From Theobroma cacao (taxonomy: Eukaryota > Streptophyta > Magnoliopsida > Malvales > Malvaceae), in assembly GCF_000208745.1 (NCBI RefSeq), contig NC_030851.1, forward strand, positions 26,061,361 to 26,125,360: DNA of 64,000 nt, given 5' to 3'. This document shows, in pieces, positions 1 to 10,449 of the stretch. Position numbers and translations under genes: made by a program. Each line of letters starts with the position of its first letter. Position 1 is the first letter of the stretch. The notes beneath the pieces are model-generated. The model had not been told where the DNA came from and ran no database searches. It was given only the letters and a program-made list of their open reading frames with translations.

Positions 1-2
1 TA

Positions 3-1186
3 GAAGCTGAAATAAGGAGAGTACAAACCAACTCAAAAGCCATGCATACTCTCATTTGTGCACTTGATTATAGAGAATATGATAAAGTGTTCATGTGCAA
101 AAGTGCTAAGGAAATTGGGCAAAAATTAGAAGAGTTATATGGAGAAACAAATATGGAAAAGGAATTGGAAGACAACTCTTGCGAGGATCAATGCTCAACA
201 AGCAACATGGAAAATGGAGACAAGGAATCAAGTGAAGATGAATCCTCAAATCGAATTGAATTATGCGTCGTGGCTCTTGAAGAGTTAAAGGTAACTTCTT
301 CATCTGTGAACTTAATTCATGTGATTTCAATGAATTACATGATGCTTTTGAGGATTTAACTTTTGAGTTTGAGAAAATGAATATAAAGAATAAGAAAATT
401 ATTTCCACACTCGATGTTGAAAATGAATTTTTGATGAAAACAAAAATTGATTTGGAAAAAGAAAATGAAAATTTGGAAAAGGATTTTAAAGCTTACCAAG
501 AGCAAATTGATTTTTTAGAAAAAGGAAATTTTGATGTGAAAATAAAATTTGAAGATTTCTTAAATGAGAAAGTGGAAGAAAGATCAAACTTGTGCTTGAT
601 GGCCAGAGATGATGAATTCGAGGTGTCTTCTACTTCTTGTGATATTTCAATTGATGAGCTACAAGATGAATATGAATGTCTCTATGATGAGTCTAAAAAG
701 CTTGCATCAAAATATAAAACTTTGAAAAGAAAAGCTGCATCTCTTGAAAATGATTTCGAAAAGATAAGAAATGATTTCAACTCTATTTTTGAGCAAAGAA
801 ATTTTTTGCAAATTGAATTAGAACATTCAAAAATAGATTTTGAAAATCTACAATTGGAGTTGAAAAACAGAACAAATGCTTTACAAGCTGCAGTTGCTGA
901 AAATACTGCTCTTAAGAATTTAAGAAAAGAATCATCAAGAAAAAGCACAAATTTCATGAGAAATGCTAATGATTTCTCCCCTAGATGCTTTGTATGTGAT
1001 AGAACTGGACATTTATCCTATGATTGCTTTAGGAAAAGAAATGTGCAAAAAATTAGAAAAATTGGGTTCCGAAAGGAACTTTATGCAACGAGACTAGCTT
1101 TCAAGGATCCAAAGCAATTTGGATACCAAAGATCAAATGAAAATGTCTCTTATAGGTGTGCTAGAGCAAGGAGAAACAATTCTTGA
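3..1186 (+). pseudogene. Copia gag pseudogene (UBN2-type capsid end, coiled coil, zinc knuckle)
   Basis: Structural Gag protein that would form the particle and bind RNA. The reading enters in frame at base 3 with the end of a UBN2/copia-type capsid domain (SAKEIGQKLEELYGETN), then jumps to an acidic segment, as if an internal part were deleted. A frameshift near 300 moves the reading to the frame of 377-1186. That frame is a long Glu/Lys/Asn-rich coiled coil (about residues 1-190) followed by CFVCDRTGHLSYDC, a complete CX2CX4HX4C zinc knuckle. A second frameshift near 1065 is suggested because the neighbouring frame carries WVPKGT and a later IWIPK, the usual linker before copia protease. 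Homology fades at about 1200, where protease would begin. Not functional. Confidence 0.8.
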
Positions 1187-3009
1187 AGAATAAGTACTCT
1201 TGAGTCACACATAAAGGAAAATGGGTGATCTCTATGCTAAAACTCCTTTGTTTGTTTAAATGAGATTTTGGATTGCTTATTTATTGAATGTTTCATTGAT
1301 TTAGCTTGATTTCTAAAATTGTTTACTCTTCTTAATTGAAAACTATGGTTGCCTATTCTTGCTTGAATATTAAGTGTAAAAATTCTTTGAGCTTTATTGA
1401 TAAATCTTGGCTATGCAACTTGATTTGATATGATACATGCTATAAGTTGCAAGAAAGTATGAATCTAAAGATGGAGTATGTACTTATATTTGATCTTGAA
1501 TATGTCATCATCCTTATTTTGAGAAAATTGTTTTATTAAGATTGATTGACTATGGAAAATTGTTTCTATAAAATTTTCTCATGATTTATGACATTGTTTC
1601 TATACTACTTCTTTGAGGAAAAATGATTTTTGTGGATAATTTTAAAACATGAAAGGTTAGATAATGTGATAGAAATATGAGCATACTTGATGACTTACAC
1701 TCACACCTATTCAAGTAGCCTAAGACAAGGAAAATTGAGTTAAAAAAAATTTGTCTTTGATTTCCTTGTGCTTAATATAAGTTGACCATTTGAACAATCT
1801 TGATTTACATTCTAGAACTTGCTTGAATAGTTCAAGATGGTTGACAGTGAGCTTGAAAGTTTTAACTACTTTGATTGGTACTTTTAAAGCAAAATGAGCT
1901 TAAATGAGAAATATGTTGCCATCCTTTAAGTTTAGAATGATTTATGAATTGAAAAAGTGTCTTTCATAATGAAAATACTCATGACTTGTTCTTATTGGAT
2001 GTGCATGCTTGCTTGTTAGCTTGAATGGTCATAAGGGCATTTTTGGAACATAATTGTGAGATATTTGCAAATGACCCTTAACATGCATATACATGATTCA
2101 TTATGCCCATTACATATTTCATAAATCATTTAGAGCATAATGAAACAAAATTGAGTGACATTAAGCTCATGATTTTTCACAAAGCAAGTCTAATGTTGAA
2201 TGTTTCAAGTTAAAAAGTTTGCAAAGAAAGATTAAATCTTTACCAATTGATTTTCTTGCGAAATCTTTTTATTCTCTTTGATTGAAATTAATTCTTTATT
2301 TTTAATGACATAGCATGATTGAGCAAACTTGATTTGATATATTTATATAAATTGCACAAATTTGATGTTGCTTGGTATTTCTTGTATGTTTGGTGAAATT
2401 GATTGAAAGGGATTTCTTAAGCATGATTTTGAGAGTGATAATTTAACATTGATGGAATCTTTCAAGCAAAAGAGCATATCTATTTGCAATGTTTGGCATC
2501 CTTGAGATTATAATGATTTGAATGATATATAACTTGAACATGCATACCTTGTGTTGAAAATGCCATTATATCTTGTTCTTGTTACAAATGATTGCTTGAA
2601 TAACCTCAAGGGCATATTTGTCCATATGTTGAAAAATTGTAGAAAATGATAAATTTGATGCTTATTATACTTAAACATTGTTTAAATACTTGTTATACAT
2701 GTTATAAGTCATAGTCACACATCATGATGTAAATTGAATATGTTTGAGCATATTAAAAGCATGATTATTCAAATGAGCATTTCAACTTTTTAGCACTTGT
2801 GAACAATGAGCAATAAAAGCCAAAATTTGAGTTCACATGTTTTTCTTGAAGAATATTTTATCATACATGTCTAAAATGATGTTTTAACATGGTTAAAATG
2901 AAATTCTAAATTGTTCTCACACAGATCCATGTTTTGAGATCATTACACCTTAGAATATTGCATGTTTTGCACCTTTCTTTGGATTTTCAATATGCAGGAA
3001 TCAAGCATA

Positions 3010-3105
3010 ATTGACTCTTCAGCATTGCTAGTCGACTATTGTAGAACAAAATGCAAACAATGCTGTTGGACCCAAGGGATATGTAGTTGACTCTTGAGTG
3101 CTCTA
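3010..3105 (+). repeat. Internal copies of the LTR motif TAGTCGACTA
   Basis: CTAGTCGACTAT at about 3029 and TAGTTGACTC at about 3084, with a weaker TTGACTC near 3011. The same core is repeated in the 3' LTR of this element (6522-6630) and in the related LTRs at 61103-63207. The motif therefore occurs both in the LTR and about 3.2 kb upstream of it. Confidence 0.55.
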
Positions 3106-5599
3106 AAGCCAAAATGGACAGGTTTTGAGTTCTAAAATGTCTTTTTACTTTACATCTTGTCCATTACAATATTTTCTTCCCTATATTTCCTTTTTCAAAG
3201 ATGATTCTTGACTCCTAAAAACATGCAACATGAATACTCTCATGATCATTTGGTGCAAGTACATGTTCTTGAAATTGCAAAACTTGATGAAAAATGGGAA
3301 ATCCTTTTTGATGAAATAAATCTATCTATTCCCAAGCATGACACTCATATTGATTCCATAAATTCTCATGTTGTTGCAATGACAAAATAGAAATATGAGG
3401 AATTGTTCATCAATTGTTGAATTTGTTAATTCAATTGGATTTTCATGTGCTTATACAGAAAATATCTTTTCATGAAAATTGAAATGTTCAAATACTAATC
3501 TAGGAACAATTCTTGAAATATATTTTACGTTTGTCCTTAAATGATAGTTTCAAAATTGATTTCTTGATTATGCATACAAACTTGATTAAGATGAACTCAT
3601 CAAACTTAATGAAAATATTCTTGGTTCATCTACTATATTGGTCAAGACACATGCTTATATGATTTTTCTTTATGCTTGACCTTAAGGTTTGAAATCTAAA
3701 ACTTGACTTGAGCTATGCATATGAATATGAATTTAATTGTCAAGTTTGATCATGGCATATATTGTGAGTGGACATAGTTGAAATTTATTTTGAATATGCA
3801 TTTAAATGTTAACTATGTCTTCATTGAGCCTTAACGTTTACATAATCTAAAGATTTTGTGTGCATCCAACTTTAGCTTATAGGTCACCATAAACAACTTG
3901 ACATGTCAAATAAAATATGGCCCATAGCTTTAGTTAGCAATGAATGCCTAATGTGCTTTGATTAAATATCTCTTTCTTGAATCTTGATAATTGGTATTCA
4001 TTGATGATTGAATGTTCACTTTGAATATATTCATGAGTTGAGTGCTTTACTTTCAATATTCTATAACAATTGATATCACTCATGAATCATGAATTATTGA
4101 GAAATTGCATGTACCTTGAACTTCAATGGTTGCATATATTTTCAATGGGTATATGTCTATATTGAACTCATGCTTGCATTTTGATGAACAAAATTGGAGT
4201 CATGATTAAGGAAGATAGCCATGTTATTTCTTGTAATCATGTTTGTGTTTATTTGATCATAACTTTCATACATGATTGCGATAAATGCAAAATGCTTTAG
4301 TCATGCTTCATTAATAATGATATGCCTTTCGTGAAAGTTCTCCTTGAATTGACAATTTCATATATAATTTGGAGAATACATCTTGCAATGCTTGCTTTAA
4401 AATGACTTGGATGAATGACTGCGTGAAAACAATTTGGAAGAATACTCACTAAAGATGCTTAATGATGATATTTTTTAATTTCTCCTTGAGTTGCTATTTT
4501 TTAGGGAATTTCCTAGAAATGCTTGATTAATACTACTTGGTTGATTGATATTGAGAATAAATAATGAATGTTAGATGATAATTGATAACACTTGATGCTA
4601 ATTGAGAATGATGCTTGAAAACTAATGATACCTTATGCATGCCTTGGAACTACTTTGCAAATACTTCTTGAAAATATAAGTATTTGATGCATATGTTGAA
4701 CATTTATTTAAATACTCATAATCTTTTGGTTCCATGAATAATTGAGTGTTAGGGAAATAAATTGAATATCCATTTTAATGCTAATTTATTCTAGGCTCAT
4801 GATTTCTTTCCTAATATTTGATCTATTAGGGATTTTTAACAATTTGTGTTGAGCTTATGATTTCTTAAAGGGGAGTCAATCATTGTCCTTGATATCATAT
4901 GAAATTAAGATCTTCAATAACAAGGTTTGGTGAAATTCAACATTTGGTGTTCTTCGCTACCAGTAACATCTTTCTAAACACCAAAATAGATATTGTGCAT
5001 TATATTGCTTCTCACTTTAACTTGAATGTTGAAATGCATAATTAGTATCAAGCCTTAAGTTTTCTCAATTAGAAAAGTTGAATGTCTAGCTTTAAAATTA
5101 GTATCAAGCTTTATAATTGTCTCTTCTCTCTTGAGCTTTAAATTGAACATATCTTTCTTAAATGTTTTGAGCCTTGAAGTTGATATGCTTAAAATGCTTA
5201 GTGATATGGGAAGTCTTTACTAGTGCTTTACCGATTGACATAATGAGCTTTAAAATGATTCCATCTCTCATAATTGATATTATGTTTTTACAAAAGGGGA
5301 GGCTTTACTTATATCTATCAATTGGTATAGTGAGCTTTAACACTTGGTATTGTAGTTCAAACATGGGTTATGTGCTTATTGAACATCTTTATGATCATCT
5401 TTGTTGGACTTCATAATTGCTATGCGCACATTTTTCTTATAGTATATATTCAACGGTTAAGTACATATATATGATGACTTGGTGACTTTATGGTTACATA
5501 TTCATGGTCTTAATGCTTATATTCTTGATGGATTTTACTAACCATTATTTCTTGAGCTTAAGTGTTTAATGCTCACTCTTTTTACTCTTTTTGATATAA

Positions 5600-6257
5600 C
5601 AAAAAGGGGGAGAAAAGAGAAAGTTTATAAGCAAATTTAATTTTATGCATATGTTGAAGGGGAGATTTTAAAATCATTTCAAATACAAATTATGCTCATA
5701 GTTTTGTCATATCAAAAAGGGGGAGATTATTAGCTTTAAAATTATTATAGTTTTAATTATGATAAAATGATCAAATTTGCTTGAACATTATTTGAGTAAT
5801 CTTTGACAAATTCTTGAAATGATTTAACTCCCATACCTTTGTTCTTACATAGACACAAGCTTGACTCTTAAAGTTATTGAACTATATCTATAAGCTTGAA
5901 TGACTTAGGTGTATGAGTGCTTATGATTCTCATTCATTAAAGTTTGATTTATAGATTAAAGGAAAATCTTGATGCACTCATTAAGGGGGAGTTTTGAATA
6001 TATTGTTTAATGATGAAAAAGAAAAAAGAGAAAAGGAAGACTAAGTTAAATAGAGTTAAATAGGTCTTCATGTTTAATTTAGGTGTGTGATGCTCAGTTT
6101 TGGTTTTTTTTTTAATATTATGTAAGGAAAAGTAGATGCATTAACTAAGGGGGAGCACCTCATTATGCATAAAATTTTGAAGCATTCATATTGAACATAC
6201 ACATTGCATTATTAATCTTGGAGTGTTTTGTGATCATAAAAAATAAGAGATAGAGAA
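5600..6257 (+). promoter_or_regulatory. Cluster of polypurine tracts ahead of the 3' LTR (element D)
   Basis: Separate G-rich purine runs occur near 5601 (AAAAAGGGGGAGAAAAGAG), 5659 (AAGGGGAGA), 5715 (AAAAAGGGGGAGA), 5983 (AAGGGGGAG) and 6147 (AAGGGGGAG). A purine-only run (AAAAAATAAGAGATAGAGAA) abuts the LTR at 6258. A polypurine tract primes plus-strand DNA synthesis. Multiple tracts before the 3' LTR are a known feature of Sireviruses. Which tract is used cannot be told from sequence. Confidence 0.55.
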
Positions 6258-6521
6258 TGTTGACTCTATATGTTTTTGATGATAGCAAAATATTCTCATT
6301 CATTTGTGTCTAATATCTTTACTTGAGTGTGTAGGAAAATTAATATATGAAATTAACTATTTAACTCTTCAAAGAGTATATCAAAAGAAAAAGAGGGATA
6401 AAAATAACAAGATATAACTGTTTAACAAGGAGGAAGCCTATTGGTGAAACAAGGAAGAATGTTGGTTGACTAAGTTTCAAATTGAAAGAATGGCGGGCTG
6501 AAGAGTTTGAGAAACAGAACC

Positions 6522-6630
6522 GACTTAGTCGACCAAGTCAGTCGACTAAGTGCTCTCTGCCAGAATCTACAACCTGAAATAGAACCAACTTAGTCGACCA
6601 AGCCAGTCGACTAAGAGCTCTCTGTCTGTA
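6522..6630 (+). repeat. GTCGAC palindrome array in LTR D
   Basis: Two copies of a unit of the form CTTAGTCGACCAAG + 1-3 nt + AGTCGACTAAG + GCTCTCTG, at about 6523-6560 and 6589-6630. Each unit holds two GTCGAC palindromes flanked by complementary CTTAG/CTAAG, so each can fold as a hairpin. Related arrays are at 62345-62460 and 62885-63070. Confidence 0.8.
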
Positions 6631-7019
6631 AATTGAACCAGATCACTATAAGACAGATTAATGGCTAGAACTCATCCTCAACTGTTTCCAATGGACATAA
6701 AACTACCAAACTGCCATCAGAGTTGCATCTCCAAGTATAAAAGGGTTTTCCAACAATTAGAAACATGTTTTTGGAAGTTTTGGAAGAGATTTGAGCAATT
6801 AAGAGTTGATAAACCAGAAAATTTTCTCTTCACCTCACTGTACTTAAATGCCCATCCTTTATATTTGTATTCTGCACTCAACCTTGTACCATTTAAATCA
6901 ACTTGTGATCATAGGTACTTTCTTCTACTTCTCTTTATATTCTTAGAGTGAGGGAGTCACTCTAAGTGTTTGTTTCAAGCTAGGATTGCTTGATTGAGTG
7001 TATAGGTTCTAAGTTAGCC

Positions 7020-7270
7020 TTGAAAAGTTAGTTGTTGGGTTTTGGTTGATCTCGTAAAAAACCATTGTTGTAGGTTGTGGTTGAGCCTTTGAAAAACCAC
7101 TTTGGGTTTTGGTTGAGCTTGTGAAAAACCATTGTGAAAGGTTGTGGTTGAGCCTTTGAAAAACCACTTTAGGTTTTAGTTGATCTCGATAAAAACTATT
7201 GTGAAAGGTTTTGGTTAAGCCTACTAAAAGCCATTGTAAAGCTTGGTGAAAGCTTGTGAATTTCACCAGT
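7020..7270 (+). repeat. About 60-bp imperfect tandem repeats in LTR D
   Basis: Three to four imperfect copies of a unit with the words GGTTTTGGTTGA...AAAACCATTGT and GGTTGTGGTTGAGCCTTTGAAAAACCAC. The same repeats, inverted, are at 61370-61400 and 61900-61985 in LTRs A and B. Confidence 0.6.
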
Positions 7271-7470
7271 TCTTAGTGGATTTGTTGGGAAAATCCTTGG
7301 TTGGATAATCAAGGTAGTGGATGTAGGTCTTAGACAAAACCACTCTAAATTGCTGTGCATCTTGTACTCTATTTTTATTTTCTTAAGTTCTGGAAATTAG
7401 TTTCCAATATTGTTAAGAGCCAAATTGTGCTATTCACCCCCCGCTCTAGCACATATTATCGGGACCAACA

Positions 7471-7691
7471 CAAGATCCCTTTTTAAGGTGAGTTTGGGGT
7501 CTTGAAATCCCATATTTATAATTGCATTTGTGTTTATAAAGTTCTAGAATAATATACAAGGTCTACTGCCTGTGGTTGCACCTTTTATCATTTTATGAGA
7601 AAAAAGAAATGCATTCACATCACCTCTAATAATCCAAGGACCCATAACTATGTTTTCTATTTTTTAAGTTCAAATTTATGAATTTTTTACA
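7471..7691. other. Unassigned spacer between LTR D and the hAT relic
   Basis: AT-rich sequence without recognisable coding or repeat structure. It may include the 5' part of the hAT-type relic that follows, degraded beyond recognition. Confidence 0.4.
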
Positions 7692-8845
7692 TAGTTGACT
7701 TCTATTGTAAATATTGTTAGTGCTTCTTCCAAAAGACATGACCAATTACAAGTTGCTCAAGCAATTGACATTGCAAACATGATTGCTAGTGATGAACTTG
7801 AAACAGGTAGAGGAACAAATCAAGTGGGAACTTTACAAAGTGCTGGAGACACTCGATGGAGCTCACACTTTCATTCTATTTGTAGCTTGATGAGAATGTT
7901 TGATGCAACCTGCACTATTGTGGAAAGTATTATTGACGAAAGGGCTAGTTATTCCCAAAGAGGTGATGCTTCTGCTGCTAGTAAAATATTAGCATAATTT
8001 GAATTTATTTTCATATTACATTGGATCTATGAGATCATGGGAATCACTAATGGTCTTTGCCAAGCATTACAATTATGCTCTCAAGATATTTTAAATGCAA
8101 TTCATCTTGTTTTTACTACAAAATCCCTTCTTCAGAAGTTGAGAGATGATGGGTTGTCTAATTTACTTGAGAATGTGAAAAAATTTTGTCAAAAACATGA
8201 GATAGAAATTCCTGACATGGGTGCACGATATATCTTGGGCAGAGGTCGATCTCGTCAACCAGATATAACTGTGGAGCATAATTATTGATTTGATATATTC
8301 TTAGTGACGACAGATACCCAGTTACAAGAATTGAATTTGAAATTCAGTGAGCAAGCTGTGGAACTTTTAACTTTAAACACTGCTTTGGATCCTAATAACA
8401 ATTACAAATCATTCAATATTGATAATATCTGCAAGTTAGCAGAGAGTTTTTATTGTTAGGGTTTAACAGAACAAGAAAGACTTATTTTGAGGTTACAATT
8501 GAGGCATTACGAGCTCGATATAACTCATTATCAAAGTTTTGAAGATATTAAGACACTTTCTGAATTGTGCCAGAGATTAGCAGAAACAGAAAAGTCAAAG
8601 AATTACCACTTGATTGATTGATTAATTCAGCTTATTTTGACTATTTCGGTTTCTACAGCAACTACAGATAAAGCCTTTTCAGTAATGAAATTGTGAAAAC
8701 AAGACTTCTGAACAAAATGGATGATGAGTTTCTTGCAGATAATTTAGTTGTTTATATTGAGAAAGACATTGCTAGTCTTTTTAGTACAGAGTCAATAATT
8801 AATGAATTTGAATCTAGTAAACATCGTCGAGCACAACTTTCTTAA
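7692..8845 (+). pseudogene. hAT-type transposase-derived gene relic (ZMYM1-like, DUF4371 + hAT dimerisation)
   Basis: C-terminal half of a plant 'zinc finger MYM-type protein 1-like' hAT transposase-derived protein. Recognisable blocks, all in one frame until the last: SASSKRHDQLQVAQ, the conserved TLQSAGDTRWSSHFHSI (end of the DUF4371/RNase H-like core), LLTLNTALDPNNNYKSF, and the hAT dimerisation region (STATTDKAFSVMK, then in the next frame NKMDDEFLADNLVVYIEKD). In-frame stops lie at 7995 (TAA), 8286 (TGA), 8457 (TAG) and 8619 (TGA), with a 1-bp frameshift near 8691. The frame closes at 8845. The N-terminal TTF-type zinc finger is absent. No terminal inverted repeats are apparent. It could be a processed or truncated copy of a domesticated gene rather than a transposon. 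Confidence 0.85.
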
Positions 8846-9035
8846 TTAACTATTATAAGTTTTTTTTTGTTTACATGTTATATAAAATTATTGTCTATTA
8901 TGATTTTTTTTATCGTTGGTTAAATTTAACAAATTAGTTTTAAAAATTTTTAGTTTTTTGTTTTGTCTTTGGCCCTCCCAACAAAAATTGGCTAGCTCCG
9001 CCCCTGCTTCCATCCTTAGACTTTTAATGATTTCT
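8846..9035. other. Spacer after the hAT relic
   Basis: T-rich sequence. It contains a GGCCCTCCCAACAAAAATTG...GCTCCGCCCCTG word near 8972-9005 that I associate with 3' ends of dispersed plant repeats, but no feature I can name. Confidence 0.3.
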
Positions 9036-9269
9036 TTATGCGTTCTCTTTCAACAGATCTATGCTATTTTCTTGATGACATTCTGTGAATTCTAAGTCAT
9101 CCTCATCCATAGCATCTTCATCTAAATTAAACTAAGCATCTCCTTCGTCACTCGATTTAGAATTAGAGTCATCTTCATCTAATTTGCCCAACAATTCCAC
9201 TTTAAATGATGGATTCGAGAATATCTTCATAGGCGAATCTGATTCTTCTCCTCCTGCAGGAGACGACAT
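9036..9269 (-). pseudogene. Possible first-exon relic of a host gene (acidic protein)
   Basis: On the minus strand an ATG at 9269 opens 78 codons reading MSSPAGGEESDSPMKIFSNP..., acidic and serine-rich, with one in-frame TAG after residue 46 and a terminal TAA at 9036. Upstream on the minus strand is a purine-rich leader, GAAACCCTGGGGAAACAAAT, of a kind often seen in plant 5' UTRs. Base composition is clearly less AT-rich than its surroundings. I do not recognise the protein. It may be a captured or duplicated exon; chance is not excluded because of the short length. Confidence 0.35.
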
Positions 9270-10377
9270 TCTTCGCTCTATTTGTTTCCCCAGGGTTTCT
9301 CTTCTTCTTTTTTTTTTTTAAATTGTCATTTCTAATTTTAGTTGTTGTACCTAACAAATTAAGTAGTTCTATATCAACCAAGATAATTAATGTTGGCTGG
9401 ACTCTCCTTTATTTCATCATAATTGTCTTCATTCTTGCTTAATTAAAGCTGAACCGCAAAAGAGGATGATGATCATGCCTCTTGAAAAGACCTCCCCTGT
9501 AAAACTTCCTCATAATGTTGCTATGTCTAGAAATAAGCAAACCAATTAACAATGTGGGTGTGGGGTCTGATTACCCTGACTTCTGCTTCTTGTTCCGTCC
9601 AACTTATACTTATTTTAATTGGTTAGAAACTTCCATGTAGAAGTTGTGTTAGGTTTAAACTTTAATTCGGGAAACTTTATTATTATTATTATTAGTATTA
9701 ATTTGGGAAACTTGGCATGTCCTGTATTGAGTAATTCCCAAGGATTCTAGCCTGTGTGATCTTTGTTATTTTGTATCTATCCGCTCATTATTGTATGGTT
9801 ATAGTAAAAAGTTCTATTTGAGGGGTTTTGGTTTTGTTTTTTTGTTTTTGGCAAACTAGTTTTAAGAGAATACGAAACATATGGGTCATTTTTTTATTTT
9901 TTACTTTTTGTGAATAAGCATATGAGTCTTGGATATGTGCCACGAATTATCTTAATTTTAGCAATAACTTTAAACAAATTGAAACAAAGGGAGTTGGTCT
10001 AATAGAATTAAGCTATCTGGAAATTATATATCACGATTTCCGTTCTCGATTTAATTTCCATTGATATGAAAAGGGGATTTGTAATAATAGTAAACTTCAT
10101 TGGCAACAAAGAAACAAAGTAGAAATGGAATTCTGACATTTTGACCAATAATTAAGCTTTGATGAGCATATTCACAAACTGATTTTCACTTAAAGGTGAC
10201 ATTGAAAAGTGTTCAAAAATTTTGAGAGCCACCAATACAAGGTAGAGAATAAAGTATGCTTCATGTACAAGTTGCAGGCACTTTTAAGGAGTGGAAGTGA
10301 GATCAAGGCATTTGTGCTTTATAATGTTCTTCTAGATCAGTCAAGTAGGATGACTTTATGTTAATCAATCAAAGAGC
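9270..10377. other. Intergenic AT-rich sequence
   Basis: No coding or repeat structure beyond short T-runs, a small TTA-type microsatellite near 9681-9700, and poly-T stretches. This may be the least repeat-derived DNA of the window. Confidence 0.4.
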
Positions 10378-10449
10378 ATAGCTTTCCTCTTCCTTTTCGC
10401 CGTCCTTTGTTCTACCGAAGCCTCCGGCCCAAAACTTCCTGAAAAGGAG
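10378..10449 (+). pseudogene. Possible signal-peptide exon with lost start codon
   Basis: 24 codons reading (I)AFLFLFAVLCSTEASGPKLPEKE, a typical secretory signal peptide: hydrophobic core, then small residues at a plausible cleavage site after STEA/S. It ends at GAG followed by GTAAGA, a consensus 5' splice donor. The codon where Met is expected is ATA (10378-10380), one base from ATG, and no other in-frame ATG precedes it before a stop. I do not recognise the protein and found no second exon. It could be chance. Confidence 0.3.

Larger units (their letters stand above)
1187..6257 (+). other. Long non-coding internal region of element D
   Basis: About 5 kb of AT-rich sequence rich in TTGA/CATG words, with no protease, integrase, RT or RNase H motif in any frame. 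The only ORFs are 60-80 codons (3208-3390, 5174-5416) and resemble nothing I know. It holds a GTCGAC-type motif pair near 3029-3094 and G-rich purine tracts from about 5600 on. I read it as the 3' non-coding domain of a copia element whose pol is missing. Confidence 0.5.
1..7470 (+). mobile_element. Copia element D (Sirevirus-like), 5' end outside window, pol-less
   Basis: The 3' part of a Ty1/copia retrotransposon. Seen in order: broken gag with a CCHC zinc knuckle, about 5 kb of AT-rich DNA without any pol domain, several G-rich polypurine tracts, and a terminal LTR starting TGTTGACTCT and ending GGGACCAACA. The CACCCCCC stretch about 30 bp before the LTR end is common in plant copia LTRs and sets the plus orientation. 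Gag followed by a long non-coding stretch fits the non-autonomous 'terminal-repeat with GAG' class, or a deleted autonomous element; I cannot tell which. The 5' LTR lies upstream of the window, so no TSD can be tested. Confidence 0.75.
6258..7470 (+). repeat. 3' LTR of copia element D (1213 bp)
   Basis: It starts TGTTGACTCT and ends GGGACCAACA, giving TGTTG/CAACA terminal inverted repeats. Boundaries were set against an inverted relative at 61647-62720 that has a perfect TSD. The middle has a GTCGAC palindrome array and a Trp/Phe-like repetitive stretch near 7020-7260 of about 60-bp imperfect repeats (GGTTTTGGTTGA and GGTTGTGGTTGAGCC words). The ORFs through this stretch are by-products of the repeats. 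Confidence 0.85.

Noticed and set aside
3208..3390. 60-codon ORF as a relic of a third ORF
   Set aside because: Too short and without recognisable motif. Position is suggestive only.
6258..7470. LTR D as a solo LTR
   Set aside because: Flanks GAGAA and CAAGA do not match, and gag plus purine tracts of a copia element lie upstream, so a 3' LTR is more likely.
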